Origin: Candidatus Trichofilum aggregatum
GTDB lineage: Bacteria; Chloroflexota; Anaerolineae; Promineifilales; Promineifilaceae
Assembly (NCBI GenBank): GCA_016716885.1
Contig: JADJUV010000015.1
Location: 1 to 64,000 of the forward strand
Direction: 5' to 3'
Length of the DNA stretch: 64,000 nt
The notes beneath the pieces are model-generated. The model was not told where the DNA came from. It saw only the letters and a program-made list of their open reading frames with translations, and made no database searches. This document shows positions 45,500-55,147 of the stretch, piece after piece (the stretch's first letter is position 1; every line of letters starts with the position of its first letter). The position numbers were made by a program, and so were the translations under genes.

Positions 45500-46662
45500 T
45501 GAAAACCCTGACAACCATTTTCAAAGATAATGTTCGTGAATATGGCATGGTAATCGCCTTAATAGCGATCATGATATTTTTCCAGATTCAAACTGATGGG
45601 ATATTGATGAAGCCGGTCAATATCACGAATCTGGTTCTGCAAAACAGCTACATCATTATCATGGGTTTAGGCATGTTGCTGATTATTGTCTCTGGCTGGA
45701 TTGACCTTTCTATTGGTTCAGTGGCGGCTTTTGTGGGGGCAATTGCGGGTGTTCTGATGGTTAAAATGCACGTCAATTGGGCATTGACCATCTTGAGTTG
45801 TTTGATCATCGGCGGCATAATCGGTGCCTGGCAAGGGTATTGGGTTGCCTATGTAAAAATCCCTTCTTTTATTGTGACCTTAGCAGGCATGTTGATCTTT
45901 AGAGGTCTGACTCTGGTTATGGTACGCGGAGAATCGATTGGTCCCTTTCCCCCTGCCTTTCAAAAATTAAGCTCTGGCTTTATTCCTGATTTTTTTCAGG
46001 TTGAAGGTTTTCATTTGACGACCATTCTAGTGGGGATTGTGGTTTCGATCTTATTGATTGCCTTTGATTTTCGTACCCGCAATAACCAGCGAAAATATGG
46101 GTTTGAAGTATCCCCATTTTATTTTTTCGTGATCAAGAATGTGTTGATCACGGCGGTGGTTATGGGCTTTTGTTATTTGATGGCCTCTTACAAGGGCATT
46201 CCCAATGTGTTGGTGATCTTATTCCCGTTCGTAGCAGCTTATGCGTTCATCACCAACCAAACAGTGATTGGGCGGCGCATATACGCACTAGGGGGGAATG
46301 AAAAAGCGGCCCGCCTTTCGGGGGTCAACACCCAGCGTTTGCTGTTTTACACCTTTGTCAACATGGGCGTTCTGGCGGCTCTCGGTGGCATGATTGTGGC
46401 GTCTCGTTTGAACAGCGCGACCCCGAATGCGGGTGAAGGGTTTGAATTGGATGTGATTGCCGCTTGTTTCATTGGCGGGGCCTCAGCGAGCGGTGGTATC
46501 GGCACCATTATTGGGGCGGTTGTTGGGGCCTTTTTCATTGGTGTCATGAATAATGGGATGTCCATTTTAGGGGTCGGAATTGACTGGCAACAGGCTATTA
46601 AAGGGTTCGTCTTACTGATTGCGGTCTACTTCGACGTTTATAACAAGAACAAGAGCAGATAA
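45499..46662 (+). CDS. mmsB: MmsB/GguB-type sugar ABC transporter permease
   Basis: ATG overlaps the ATPase stop by one base (TAATG). 387 residues, about ten membrane helices. CUT2 permease signatures: GWIDLSIGSVAAFVGAIAGV, IPSFIVTLAGMLIFRGLTLV, IGRRIYALGGNEKAARLSGV, GASASGGIGTIIGAVVGAFF. The longer form with an extra central loop fits GguB/MmsB rather than RbsC (about 320). Partner of the ChvE-like protein. Confidence 0.92.
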   Translation: MKTLTTIFKDNVREYGMVIALIAIMIFFQIQTDGILMKPVNITNLVLQNSYIIIMGLGMLLIIVSGWIDLSIGSVAAFVGAIAGVLMVKMHVNWALTILSCLIIGGIIGAWQGYWVAYVKIPSFIVTLAGMLIFRGLTLVMVRGESIGPFPPAFQKLSSGFIPDFFQVEGFHLTTILVGIVVSILLIAFDFRTRNNQRKYGFEVSPFYFFVIKNVLITAVVMGFCYLMASYKGIPNVLVILFPFVAAYAFITNQTVIGRRIYALGGNEKAARLSGVNTQRLLFYTFVNMGVLAALGGMIVASRLNSATPNAGEGFELDVIAACFIGGASASGGIGTIIGAVVGAFFIGVMNNGMSILGVGIDWQQAIKGFVLLIAVYFDVYNKNKSR

Positions 46663-46686
46663 GGAGAGGTCGCGGCCGCGCTTTCC
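46663..46686. promoter_or_regulatory. octamer-centred imperfect stem-loop after the permease gene
   Basis: GGAGAG...CGCGGCCGCG...CTTTCC right after the stop codon. The only GCGGCCGC octamer between 42.3 and 56.7 kb. It may attenuate transcription into the next gene. Confidence 0.45.
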
Positions 46687-46705
46687 CCCCATATAAGAGG
46701 TCAAC

Positions 46706-47689
46706 ATGAAACGCATACTGGTCACTGGCGCAACCGGAAAAGTGGGCCGGGTGTTTATTGAATGTCTCCTAGCCGACCCACAGTTTGATGCCTTCATCGT
46801 CCGCACCCTCTGCCACAACCGTGAACTGGCCCCACACCCCCGCATCGAAATTGTGCGCGGCTCTATTGAGCACCAGGAAACGGTTCAAGAAGCTCTGGCC
46901 GGTGTCACCCATGTTCTCCACCTGGCGACCGTCAAAGAAACGCCCGAACAAATCATGGATGTGGCCGTAAAAGGGCTATTCTGGTTACTGGAAACCTGCC
47001 GCACCAGCCCCACGTTTGAACAATTTATTTTAATTGGTGGGGATGCCGCCCTCGGACATTTTTTCTACCCCCACCCACTCCCCGTCACCGAAACCCAACG
47101 ACACACCGCCTACCCCGGCTGTTATGCCCTCTCCAAAGTGCTGGAAGAAGTGATGTTGGAACAGTACAACATCCAGTACAACTTCAACGGTTGTTGTCTC
47201 CGCGCCCCCTGGATCATGGAGAAAGACGATTTCAAATACCAACTCTCCTTTGGAGAAGATGTTTTTGGCGGGCCACGATGGCGCGATTTAGTAGGGACAG
47301 AACAAGCTGACGAATATGTTCGTACTCAAACGATCCCCGTTATGCTCGATCCGGATGGTGTGCCAGTAAAACGCAACTTTGTTCATGTGGATGATCTTGT
47401 ACATGCGATCCTATTGGCAATAGATCACCCTAAAGCCAGGCACAATACGTTCAATATTTGTATGGATGAACCGGTAGATTACGGCACCGTTGCCCAGTAC
47501 CTATCCAAAACTCGCGGCCTGCCATCCATCTCCATTCCCACCCCCTACCACTCCACCTGGTTGGATAACACAAAAGCAAAATTTCTGTTAGGCTGGCGAC
47601 CCGAGTATAACCTGGAAAAAATGATTGATCAGGCTTGGGTGTACGACCGAGCCAAAGATGATCCTCGACAAATTTGGTATCCTGGCTAA
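46706..47689 (+). CDS. NAD-dependent epimerase/dehydratase family protein, sugar or uronate oxidoreductase type
   Basis: 327 residues, extended SDR: ILVTGATGKVGRVFIE (cofactor loop), HVLHLATVKETPEQ, catalytic Tyr-Lys in GCYALSKVLEEVML, and a substrate-domain motif KRNFVHVDDLVHAILLAI. Related to uronate dehydrogenases and nucleotide-sugar epimerases. Its position behind a monosaccharide importer favours oxidation or epimerisation of the imported free sugar, but this is not proven. Same direction as the transporter, 43 bases after it. Confidence 0.8.
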   Translation: MKRILVTGATGKVGRVFIECLLADPQFDAFIVRTLCHNRELAPHPRIEIVRGSIEHQETVQEALAGVTHVLHLATVKETPEQIMDVAVKGLFWLLETCRTSPTFEQFILIGGDAALGHFFYPHPLPVTETQRHTAYPGCYALSKVLEEVMLEQYNIQYNFNGCCLRAPWIMEKDDFKYQLSFGEDVFGGPRWRDLVGTEQADEYVRTQTIPVMLDPDGVPVKRNFVHVDDLVHAILLAIDHPKARHNTFNICMDEPVDYGTVAQYLSKTRGLPSISIPTPYHSTWLDNTKAKFLLGWRPEYNLEKMIDQAWVYDRAKDDPRQIWYPG

Positions 47690-47752
47690 TTGCATGGACA
47701 GATGTTTTAACCAATTTCCTTAGTTAGCTGAAAAAGCCCAAGGATAGCTGCT

Positions 47753-49348
47753 ATGTCATACAAGGTCTTTTTTGTTGAAGATGAAGTAATCACCCGTGAA
47801 GGGATAAGGGATAACGTAGACTGGCAGGCCAGTGGTTTTGAATTTTGCGGTGAAGCACCAGATGGGGAAATGGCCCTACCCATGTTACGAACCATCCAGC
47901 CAGATGTACTCATTACAGACATCAAAATGCCATTTATGGATGGTTTGCAACTCAGTAAAATCGTACGGGAACGTATGCCATGGGTAAAAATTATTATTCT
48001 GAGTGGGCATGACGAATTCGAGTATGCACAAAGAGCCATCCATTTAGGAGTTACCGACTATCTGTTAAAGCCGGTGACCGTACAAAAACTTCAAAATGTC
48101 CTCCAAAAACTCAACCTACAATTAGACCAGGAACGGATCGAACAGAATAATATAAAAAACCTTCAGGCGCAGGTGGCAGAAAACCGGGTAACCCTTCGGG
48201 AAAGGCTTTTGTTTAAGTTAGTGATAGGAGCAATTTCGCCGATGGAAGCGATTGAAAAAGGGCAATTTCTAGGAATTGATTTGAGTGCTCGTCATTATTT
48301 AGTCCTGATCCTGAAAGTAGAACTCGTTGATCGAACAGAGAAATATGATTTTGACGAATTCCAACAGTTTCAGTCGAGGATTACGGAAATAACCGAAAAG
48401 AATCCGGATATTTTTTTACTAAAAAGAGATTGGGGTGAGACAATAATAATCATGAAAGGAAGCACCCCGGAGTATTTAGAAGAAGAACGCGATTTGCTTT
48501 TAGAGGGTATACGACACGCCATTCAAAAAACTCGATACCAGCTTATTATTGGTGTAGGAGCCACTAAGAAACGTATTGCCGATATCTGTCAGTCCTATGT
48601 CGAAGCATTGGCCAATATCCAGAATCGAGGTGAGGCAAACAGAGACGATTTACATCAGTCCATTGAACACGATGAATTACTGAAAGTGGACAAAACAGCC
48701 GTCGAAAATTACCTTCGCTATGGAATAAAAGATGCGTTCAACGAATTCTATGATGTTTATCTAGATCCTCTGAGTGAAACAACCTTAAAATCAAACCTGG
48801 TCAAAAACTATCTATTTGTGGATATCATTTTAGCTGTCGCCAACCTTGTACACGATTTGGGCGGAGAAGTAGATAAGGTGATCCCCAATCTGAATTCCAT
48901 CGAATCGATCATGCTAAATATAAAAACTAATGAACAGTTACGGGAACAGGCATATAACATTCTAACCAGGGCGCTGAATTTTCGAGATAATCAATGCAAT
49001 AGTCAGTACAGAAATCTGATTCACCAGGCAAAAGAATATCTTGAGCGTAATCATGCGAACTCAGAACTCTCGCTCAATGAGGTCGCCATGCAAGTGAATC
49101 TTAGTGCCAGCTATTTCAGTGTTGTGTTTAGTCAGGAAACTGGTCAGACATTTAAAGAATACCTCACAGAACTCCGCATTAAAAAAGCAAAAGAGTTATT
49201 GCGGATGACCACAATGCGATCATCAGAAATCGCCTATCAAGTAGGATATAACGATCCCCACTATTTCAGCTCTGTTTTCAAAAAGAATACAGGTTTTTCC
49301 CCTATTGAATATCGTTCCCATAACCAGGCGCACCAGGTACTTTACTAG
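47753..49348 (+). CDS. YesN-type response regulator with AraC DNA-binding domain
   Basis: 531 residues. Receiver domain residues 1-125 with acidic pair E9/D10, phospho-accepting D56 in LITDIKMPFMDG, and K in YLLKPVTV. A long middle region follows (~130-400, with coiled coil near 115-150). Two AraC helix-turn-helix units lie at the C-terminus (LSLNEVAMQVNLSASYFSVV and SSEIAYQVGYNDPHYFSSVF). Typical YesN length. It lies in one unit with a YesM-type kinase and a binding lipoprotein. Probable target: the transporter operon starting at 52409. GC content is visibly lower than in the rest of the window. Confidence 0.92.
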   Translation: MSYKVFFVEDEVITREGIRDNVDWQASGFEFCGEAPDGEMALPMLRTIQPDVLITDIKMPFMDGLQLSKIVRERMPWVKIIILSGHDEFEYAQRAIHLGVTDYLLKPVTVQKLQNVLQKLNLQLDQERIEQNNIKNLQAQVAENRVTLRERLLFKLVIGAISPMEAIEKGQFLGIDLSARHYLVLILKVELVDRTEKYDFDEFQQFQSRITEITEKNPDIFLLKRDWGETIIIMKGSTPEYLEEERDLLLEGIRHAIQKTRYQLIIGVGATKKRIADICQSYVEALANIQNRGEANRDDLHQSIEHDELLKVDKTAVENYLRYGIKDAFNEFYDVYLDPLSETTLKSNLVKNYLFVDIILAVANLVHDLGGEVDKVIPNLNSIESIMLNIKTNEQLREQAYNILTRALNFRDNQCNSQYRNLIHQAKEYLERNHANSELSLNEVAMQVNLSASYFSVVFSQETGQTFKEYLTELRIKKAKELLRMTTMRSSEIAYQVGYNDPHYFSSVFKKNTGFSPIEYRSHNQAHQVLY

Positions 49349-49357
49349 GAGCGTAAG

Positions 49358-50914
49358 GTGACCCCTAAAATCGCAACCCCAACCTTCCGGCAATTCTTAG
49401 CCCGAATCAGCAGACAAACAAGTTCAACGAGCCATTCCCCTCTGAGATATTTGGGACGATTGGCTGATTTTATTGCCGGGGTAAATTTATCGATCCGCGC
49501 CAAAATTCTGGCCGCGCTTTGTATTGTCATCCTGTTAATGGGAATCACAAATGTAATCTCAATGCTTCAGGTGTTGAATTACAGCCGTCAGTATGACGCC
49601 ATTATTACAAACATTACCACGGCCAACAGCATTGGCAGCAGTATCAAACAGGATATTGATACGGAAATGTGGAAGATCGTATCAGGCAAGGTTAAGTTTT
49701 CCGATGGAAACCAGTATGAAATTCTCGATACGGTCAACACTAAAGTTGGATGGATGATGGAGAATACTGATTCCCAACGAGCCAGGGTCAAACTGGATTT
49801 GATTCTGAGAACATCGCAATCGTTGAGGGAGTATGTTGATCAGATGGGTGATCAAATTACTCATAACAGTACTGCCACAGAAAATGAAGCCCTCTTAGAA
49901 AATATCCATTTTGCCTCATCCGTTATGGAAGAAGTTGTCCAAAATTATGTGCTTTACGAGGTGCAACGCACAGAGAGTCAATATCAAGTAATGAAGGAAG
50001 GGTTTATGCGTTGGCAAAGCTTTTCCGTTGTTTTGATTTTCAGTGCTGTGGGGTTTTCGGTCGTTGCGGCTTGGAGCTTATCCAAAAGTATTTATACACC
50101 GATCAAAAAGTTACATGATGTGACCACTACCATCACCAAGAACGACTTACAGGCGTTAATGACCAGTGATAATGTAGATGAAATCACTGAATTGGGGATG
50201 AGCTTCAATATTATGATTGGCAAGATCAAAGAACTCCTCGATGCCAAGATCAAGGAACAGGAGAATCTTAAAAAGGCCGAACTTCGGGCATTACAAGCCC
50301 AGATCAACCCCCATTTTTTGTATAACACGCTGGATACAATTATCTGGATGGCTGAATCGAAAAAGACAGACCGCATTGTAGAGATGGTCACCGCTCTGTC
50401 GAATTTTTTCCGCATCAGTCTCAGCAAAGGAATGGATTGGATCACAATTGGTGAAGAGGTGGAACGCATTAACAGTTACTTGACGATACAAAAGATGCGT
50501 TATCATGACATACTGGACTTCAAAATTGAAGTTGATGAGTCAATATCCGAAAATACCATATTGAAGTTGATGCTTCAACCCCTTGTGGAAAACGCGCTCT
50601 ATCATGGTATCAAGAACAAACGACAAGGGGGGACAATCACGATACGGATTCGACGAAAGGGGGGGGACGAGGTTCTCATCGAGGTGGAAGATGACGGGAT
50701 CGGATTCACCCCAGAAAAACTAGTCCAACTACAGGCTGAATTAGAAGATGATGCAGGGGATATGAAACTGGAGAGTGGTTTTGGAATCGGAAATGTTAAC
50801 AAACGCATCCGATTGTATTATGGGAAACCTTATGGAGTTTCTGTTCAGAGCGAATACAGCACTGGAACCCTCGTGACTTTGGTGATTCCAGCGAAGATGG
50901 AGTCGGCAAGATGA
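49358..50914 (+). CDS. YesM-type sensor histidine kinase
   Basis: GTG start, 9 bases after the response-regulator stop. 518 residues: cytoplasmic N-terminal ~45, TM1 (AKILAALCIVILLMGITNVI), extracytoplasmic helical sensor (~75-210), TM2 (SVVLIFSAVGFSVVAAWSLS), HAMP, then a His_kinase domain with QINPHFLYNTLDTIIWM (phospho-His) and HATPase_c (PLVENALYHGIKN, EVEDDGIGF, GFGIGNVNKRI). The extracytoplasmic part is small and helical, with no sugar-binding fold of its own. This fits sensing through the binding lipoprotein whose gene overlaps its stop by 4 bases. Confidence 0.92.
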   Translation: MTPKIATPTFRQFLARISRQTSSTSHSPLRYLGRLADFIAGVNLSIRAKILAALCIVILLMGITNVISMLQVLNYSRQYDAIITNITTANSIGSSIKQDIDTEMWKIVSGKVKFSDGNQYEILDTVNTKVGWMMENTDSQRARVKLDLILRTSQSLREYVDQMGDQITHNSTATENEALLENIHFASSVMEEVVQNYVLYEVQRTESQYQVMKEGFMRWQSFSVVLIFSAVGFSVVAAWSLSKSIYTPIKKLHDVTTTITKNDLQALMTSDNVDEITELGMSFNIMIGKIKELLDAKIKEQENLKKAELRALQAQINPHFLYNTLDTIIWMAESKKTDRIVEMVTALSNFFRISLSKGMDWITIGEEVERINSYLTIQKMRYHDILDFKIEVDESISENTILKLMLQPLVENALYHGIKNKRQGGTITIRIRRKGGDEVLIEVEDDGIGFTPEKLVQLQAELEDDAGDMKLESGFGIGNVNKRIRLYYGKPYGVSVQSEYSTGTLVTLVIPAKMESAR

Positions 50915-51897
50915 AGATATTACAAGGATGGCTGGGTCTAGCTATTTTAGGAGTTGTACTCATCACGTTCGGTTGCACTCAACATCCAAAAGTAACACTT
51001 CCCCCACCGACCGGCGAGAAAAGCTATGAGGACATCATTGTCGGTTATGCCCAAATAGGGGCTGAAAGCGAGTGGCGTGCGGCCAATACGATTTCTATCA
51101 AAGAAACCGCGGAGAACCTGGGTGTGGAATTGCGTTTCTTGGATGCCCAGCAGAAACAGGAAAATCAAATTGAGGCCGTTCGTAAGCTGATTATCCAAAG
51201 AGTGGATGTAATCGGCATTTCACCTATTGTAGAGACTGGGTGGGAAGAAGTTTTCCTGGAGGCGCAGGCGGCGGGAATCCCCATCATTCTCGTTGACCGG
51301 CGTGCCGATGTATCGGAAGACCTCTATGTGTCCTATCTGGGTTCTGATTTTTTGGAGGAGGGGCGCAAAGCCGCTCGTGTCATGGTCGATCTGATGGATG
51401 GGGAGGCAAAGATTGTCGAGTTGGTAGGTACGATTGGTTCTGCCCCTGCGAATGACCGGTACATCGGTTTTCGAGAAATTCTGGAAGATTACCCGAAGAT
51501 GCAAATTATTGATTCACAATCCGGGGATTTTACGAGAGCACGAGGCAAAGAAGTGATGGCCTCTTTCTTACAGCAGTATGGAGATCAAATTACAGCTGTC
51601 TACGCGCATAATGATGATATGGCCCTTGGGGCAATTGAGGCTATCGAAGAATATGGCCTCAAACCCGGCGTCAATATCAAGATTGTCTCTGTAGACGCCG
51701 CCAGGGGGGCATTTGAAGCAATGATTGATGGGACACTGAACGCAACTGTGGAGTGTAATCCCCTGCTTGGCCCACAGTTTTTTGAATTAGCCTTGAAAGT
51801 GGTGAATGGTATCCCTGTTCCCAAGTGGGTTCCGTCTATTGAGGGAATATTCTTCCCAGACAACGCCTTAGAGATTTTGCCAACCCGCAAGTACTGA
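50911..51897 (+). CDS. periplasmic sugar-binding lipoprotein, probable sensor partner of the kinase
   Basis: ATGA overlap with the kinase gene. 328 residues: lipobox ITFGCT, then a type-1 periplasmic binding fold of the YtfQ/AraU kind (GAESEWRAANTISIKETAEN, ISPIVETGWEEVFLEAQAAG, IILVDRRADVSEDLYVSYLG, AHNDDMALGAIEAIEEYGL). It is a clear paralogue of the transport binding protein at 52409, which has the matching motifs GGWRAANTASFKETA, SDRRIDGFEDLYVTFVGADF. It is encoded with the kinase and separated from the transporter by a terminator. By analogy with the xylose-sensing XylFII-LytS-YesN system, it probably presents bound sugar to the kinase. Confidence 0.85.
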   Translation: MKILQGWLGLAILGVVLITFGCTQHPKVTLPPPTGEKSYEDIIVGYAQIGAESEWRAANTISIKETAENLGVELRFLDAQQKQENQIEAVRKLIIQRVDVIGISPIVETGWEEVFLEAQAAGIPIILVDRRADVSEDLYVSYLGSDFLEEGRKAARVMVDLMDGEAKIVELVGTIGSAPANDRYIGFREILEDYPKMQIIDSQSGDFTRARGKEVMASFLQQYGDQITAVYAHNDDMALGAIEAIEEYGLKPGVNIKIVSVDAARGAFEAMIDGTLNATVECNPLLGPQFFELALKVVNGIPVPKWVPSIEGIFFPDNALEILPTRKY

Positions 51898-52408
51898 TTT
51901 AAGTATCGAAAGAAATTCGACTCTTTTCCAAAAAAATCTGCCATCGTCCAGGTTGGCAGATTTTTTTGTTTATTACTCCTTGTAAAAATTAACTCCTTTC
52001 CAAAAAGAAAACATGGATGATCAGAACGCAAAGTTCTATCCTTTGCTAACGGAATGTTCCCCGCAAAAAATCAGACAAGCCAATCAACAAACAAGCCGAT
52101 GTCCCTAGGAATGGCTACCAAATAAGTCGAATACTTTTGGTCGGTAACCATCCTCAAATTGTTCGGAGTAAAAAGTCGCCAATCCACAGGGGCATTACAA
52201 AGGTTGAATACTCATTGGAACAAGCCCATAAAATCTGATGGAAAGGAGGTGAGGAGGAAGGGGAAGAAAATTACTGTGGACGCAGATCGGTAATTTGGCA
52301 ACCGAGATGCTATTTCTGGGCAAGGGAGACAAACAGTACCCAACATGCTCTTACCCGATTTCTTTGCCAACAAACACCCCGTATTTACTCATTGCTAAGG
52401 AGACGAAA
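51898..52408. other. regulatory gap between sensor and transporter operons
   Basis: The terminator at 51930-51967 comes first, then AT-rich sequence. A weak promoter (TTGAAT 52204-52209, 17 bases, CATAAA 52227-52232) is possible, and any response-regulator sites should lie before it; I could not identify them. Two AGGAGG-like runs (52243-52262) have no start codon behind them. Confidence 0.4.
51930..51967 (+). terminator. intrinsic terminator of the sensor operon
   Basis: AAAAAAATCTGCCA / TGGCAGATTTTTTT, 14-bp stem, 10-base loop, ending in T7. 32 bases after the stop. Confidence 0.9.
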
Positions 52409-53434
52409 ATGTCCAAGAAAAATCTTTACAACCTCCTGGTTGTTTTAGTTCTGATTAGTTTTGTTCTCGGAGCATGTACGGCTACAGATGCCGAAGATCC
52501 TGCTCCAACAGATGTTCCCGCCCCGACTGAAGCCTCTGCTCAGGTTTGGACTTATGAAGATATGACGGTTGGCTTTCTTCAGACCGGTTCTGAGGGTGGA
52601 TGGCGTGCCGCCAATACCGCTTCTTTTAAGGAAACGGCGGTGCAATTGGGAATCAATCTCAAGTTCTATGATTCCCAGAATGACTTGGCGAAACAGGTGG
52701 CTGGTTTCCAACAATTCATTGAAGATCCCGAAGTTGATGTGATCATCATGTCTCCTCTGGAAGTGACCGGTTGGGAACAGGTTTTGAAGGATGCTCAAGC
52801 CGCTGGTAAACCCGTCATCCTTTCGGATCGCCGGATTGATGGGTTTGAAGATTTATATGTCACCTTCGTGGGTGCAGATTTCGTTGAAGAAGGTCGTAAG
52901 GCCGGTACCGAGATGTGCAAACTGCTCGAAGGGAGTGAGCAGAAAAACGTCTGGGAATTGGTAGGCAACGTGGGTTCCGCTCCTGCCATTGATCGCGGCA
53001 AGGGTTTCCGCGAAACCGCCGAGAAGTGCGGTATTGTTATTACTAACAGCCAGACAGGTAACTGGAGTGTGGTAGAAGGCAAACAGGTAACTGAGGCCTG
53101 GTTGAAAGAAAGCCAGGATGTTCAAGGCATCTTCGGTCAGAATGATGAGATGGCTTTTGGGGCTATTGAAGCACTGAAAGAAGCTGGCCTCGTTCCCGCT
53201 GTAGATGTCAAGATTATCTCGGTGGATGCGACTGCGGGTGCTTTCCAGGCCATGCTGGATGGAACCCTCAATGTCACCGTTGAATGTAATCCATTGCTGG
53301 CTCCGCAGGTTTACGAAGCCGCTCTTGCCGCCTTGAATGGCGAAACTCTACCCAAGTGGATCCCCTCACTGGAAGGTGTCTTCTACATGGATGACCCCAA
53401 TTTGGAAGAAATTGCCTCTGGCCGTAAGTATTAG
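52409..53434 (+). CDS. YtfQ/AraU-type sugar-binding lipoprotein
   Basis: Start at 52409 (MSKKNLYNLL) with AAGGAGACG upstream; an earlier ATG at 52295 gives no signal peptide. 341 residues with lipobox VLGACT, then the type-1 binding fold GFLQTGSEGGWRAANTASFK, MSPLEVTGWEQVLKDAQAAG, FGQNDEMAFGAIEALKEAGL. In E. coli YtfQ binds galactofuranose; in Shewanella the related AraU binds L-arabinose. The araBDA-type genes downstream favour arabinose here. First gene of the long transport-catabolism unit. Confidence 0.9.
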   Translation: MSKKNLYNLLVVLVLISFVLGACTATDAEDPAPTDVPAPTEASAQVWTYEDMTVGFLQTGSEGGWRAANTASFKETAVQLGINLKFYDSQNDLAKQVAGFQQFIEDPEVDVIIMSPLEVTGWEQVLKDAQAAGKPVILSDRRIDGFEDLYVTFVGADFVEEGRKAGTEMCKLLEGSEQKNVWELVGNVGSAPAIDRGKGFRETAEKCGIVITNSQTGNWSVVEGKQVTEAWLKESQDVQGIFGQNDEMAFGAIEALKEAGLVPAVDVKIISVDATAGAFQAMLDGTLNVTVECNPLLAPQVYEAALAALNGETLPKWIPSLEGVFYMDDPNLEEIASGRKY

Positions 53435-53458
53435 CCGGGCATGGGCGTTTTTTGCGCT

Positions 53459-53490
53459 GACCTCTGGAGATTAAGAGATTTCCAGAGGTC
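53459..53490 (+). promoter_or_regulatory. stem-loop 1 after the binding-protein gene
   Basis: GACCTCTGGA / TCCAGAGGTC, followed by GTTCTAATTTT. Partial terminator or mRNA end stabiliser that would keep the binding protein in excess over the membrane parts. Confidence 0.6.
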
Positions 53491-53561
53491 GTTCTAATTT
53501 TCGCCAAACTTTAGGTGTTAAGTCCCATAGGCTGATCCGGTAGAAATAAATAAGTTGATTT

Positions 53562-53599
53562 GAAAGATGGGAAAGCGAGGTATCGCTTTCCCATCTTTC
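53562..53599 (+). promoter_or_regulatory. stem-loop 2, 17-bp perfect hairpin before the ATPase gene
   Basis: GAAAGATGGGAAAGCGA, loop GGTA, TCGCTTTCCCATCTTTC, ending 24 bases before the ATPase ATG. Confidence 0.65.
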
Positions 53600-53623
53600 A
53601 AGAATAATTCTCAAGAGGCAAGC

Positions 53624-55147
53624 ATGTCCGAGTTAGAACCCAATTTACTCGTTATGGAAGGGATAAGTAAGGGCTTTCCAGGCGTGCAAGCGTTAGATAA
53701 CGTCAGTTTGACCTTGAAAAGGGGGGAAGTGCTTTGCTTAGTTGGAGAAAATGGGGCCGGAAAATCTACGCTAATGAAAGTGTTAACAGGGGTGGATCGA
53801 CCGGATTCGGGGAAAATTATCCTTGATAGCAAGGAAATACAGGCGAAATCACCACAACACGCACAGTCGTTGGGAATCAGCACGGTTTATCAGGAAATCA
53901 ACCTGTGTCCTAATCTGACCGTTGCGGAAAACATTCTCTTGGGACATGAACCGTATACGATGGGGCGGATTGATTGGAAAAAAATGAATGCGCTGGCGAA
54001 GGATACCCTGCAACGTTTATTGGAGATTGATATTGATGTCACCAGGCCTTTGGGTTCATATACGGTAGCCATTCAGCAAATGGTCGCAATTGCGCGGGCG
54101 TTGGCTATCGCCTCGGCCAAAATTCTAATTTTAGACGAACCAACTTCGAGCCTGGATATTCACGAAACGGAACAGCTTTTCAAAGTGATGAAAAAACTCA
54201 AAAATGAGGGGGTTGGGATTATTTTTATCACCCACTTTTTGGGGCAGGTTTTTGAGAATTCAGACCGAATCACGGTCTTACGGAACGGAAAATTGGTGGG
54301 GACTTATGACACATCTTCGATCACGCGGGTGGGGCTAATCGCAAAAATGATCGGTCGGAGCCTGGCTGAATTTGATGAGATGACGAAAATTAAACTGGAA
54401 AGTAGTAAGCATATTAAGACCGAAGCCATGTTACAAGCCAAAGGACTGGGGTTGACAGACTCTATCCATCCCTTTGACCTGGATTTGCACGCAGGGGAAG
54501 TTGTCGGTCTGGCCGGACTACTGGGGTCTGGCCGGACGGAGATGGCCAATATTTTATTTGGGGTGGAAAAACCTGATTCAGGTTCCATGCTGATGAACGG
54601 AACTGAAGTCATGGATTACTCCCCGCGCGGTTCTCTTGCGCGTGGGGTAGCGCTCTGCCCGGAAGATCGCAAAGCCGCGGGAATTGTGGACGATCTCTCC
54701 GTGCGGGAGAACATTGTTCTGGCGATACAGGCAAATAAAGGGTGGTTCAAATACCTGAGTTTGCAAGAACAATATGCGATAGCAGACAAATATATTGAGT
54801 TGCTGAAAATTGCCACACCGTCAGCCGATCAACCGGTGAAAAATTTGAGTGGTGGGAACCAACAGAAAGTTATTCTGGCCAGATGGTTGGCGACCAACCC
54901 GCAGGTGCTTATTTTGGACGAACCCACGCGGGGGGATTGATGTGGGAACAAAAGCAGAAATCAAAAACTGGTTCTCTCGCTGGCAGAAGACGGCAAAGCC
55001 TGCGTCTTTATCTCTTCTGAATTGGATGAAGTTCTGCGTACCAGCCATCGGATCATTGTGTTGCGAGAACGTAAGCAGGTTGCTGAGTTCGTGGGGGAAG
55101 TGGACGAAGCAACCATTATTCATACGTTTGCAGGAAGTGAGGCATGA
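53624..55147 (+). CDS. YtfR/AraV-type sugar ABC transporter ATPase, frameshifted near the end
   Basis: Start at 53624 (MSELEPNLLVMEGISK). Two ATPase domains: GENGAGKST, VYQEINLCPN, VAIQQMVAIARALAIASAKI, LDEPTSSL; second half LLGSGRTEMANILFGV, LSGGNQQKVILARWL, LDEPTRG. The frame breaks in the G run near 54936 and again at the A run near 54965; corrected, it reads IDVGTKAEIKKLVLSLAEDG, KACVFISSELDEVLRTSHR, ending at TGA 55145. Normal length ~505. Four-base overlap with the next gene. Homopolymer errors are the likely cause. Confidence 0.88.

Noticed and set aside
43963..55147. Programmed ribosomal frameshifting in the two ATPase genes
   Set aside because: Breaks occur at different points in the two paralogous families, at ordinary homopolymers, without slippery heptamers plus pseudoknots, and the same kind of break is found in unrelated genes.
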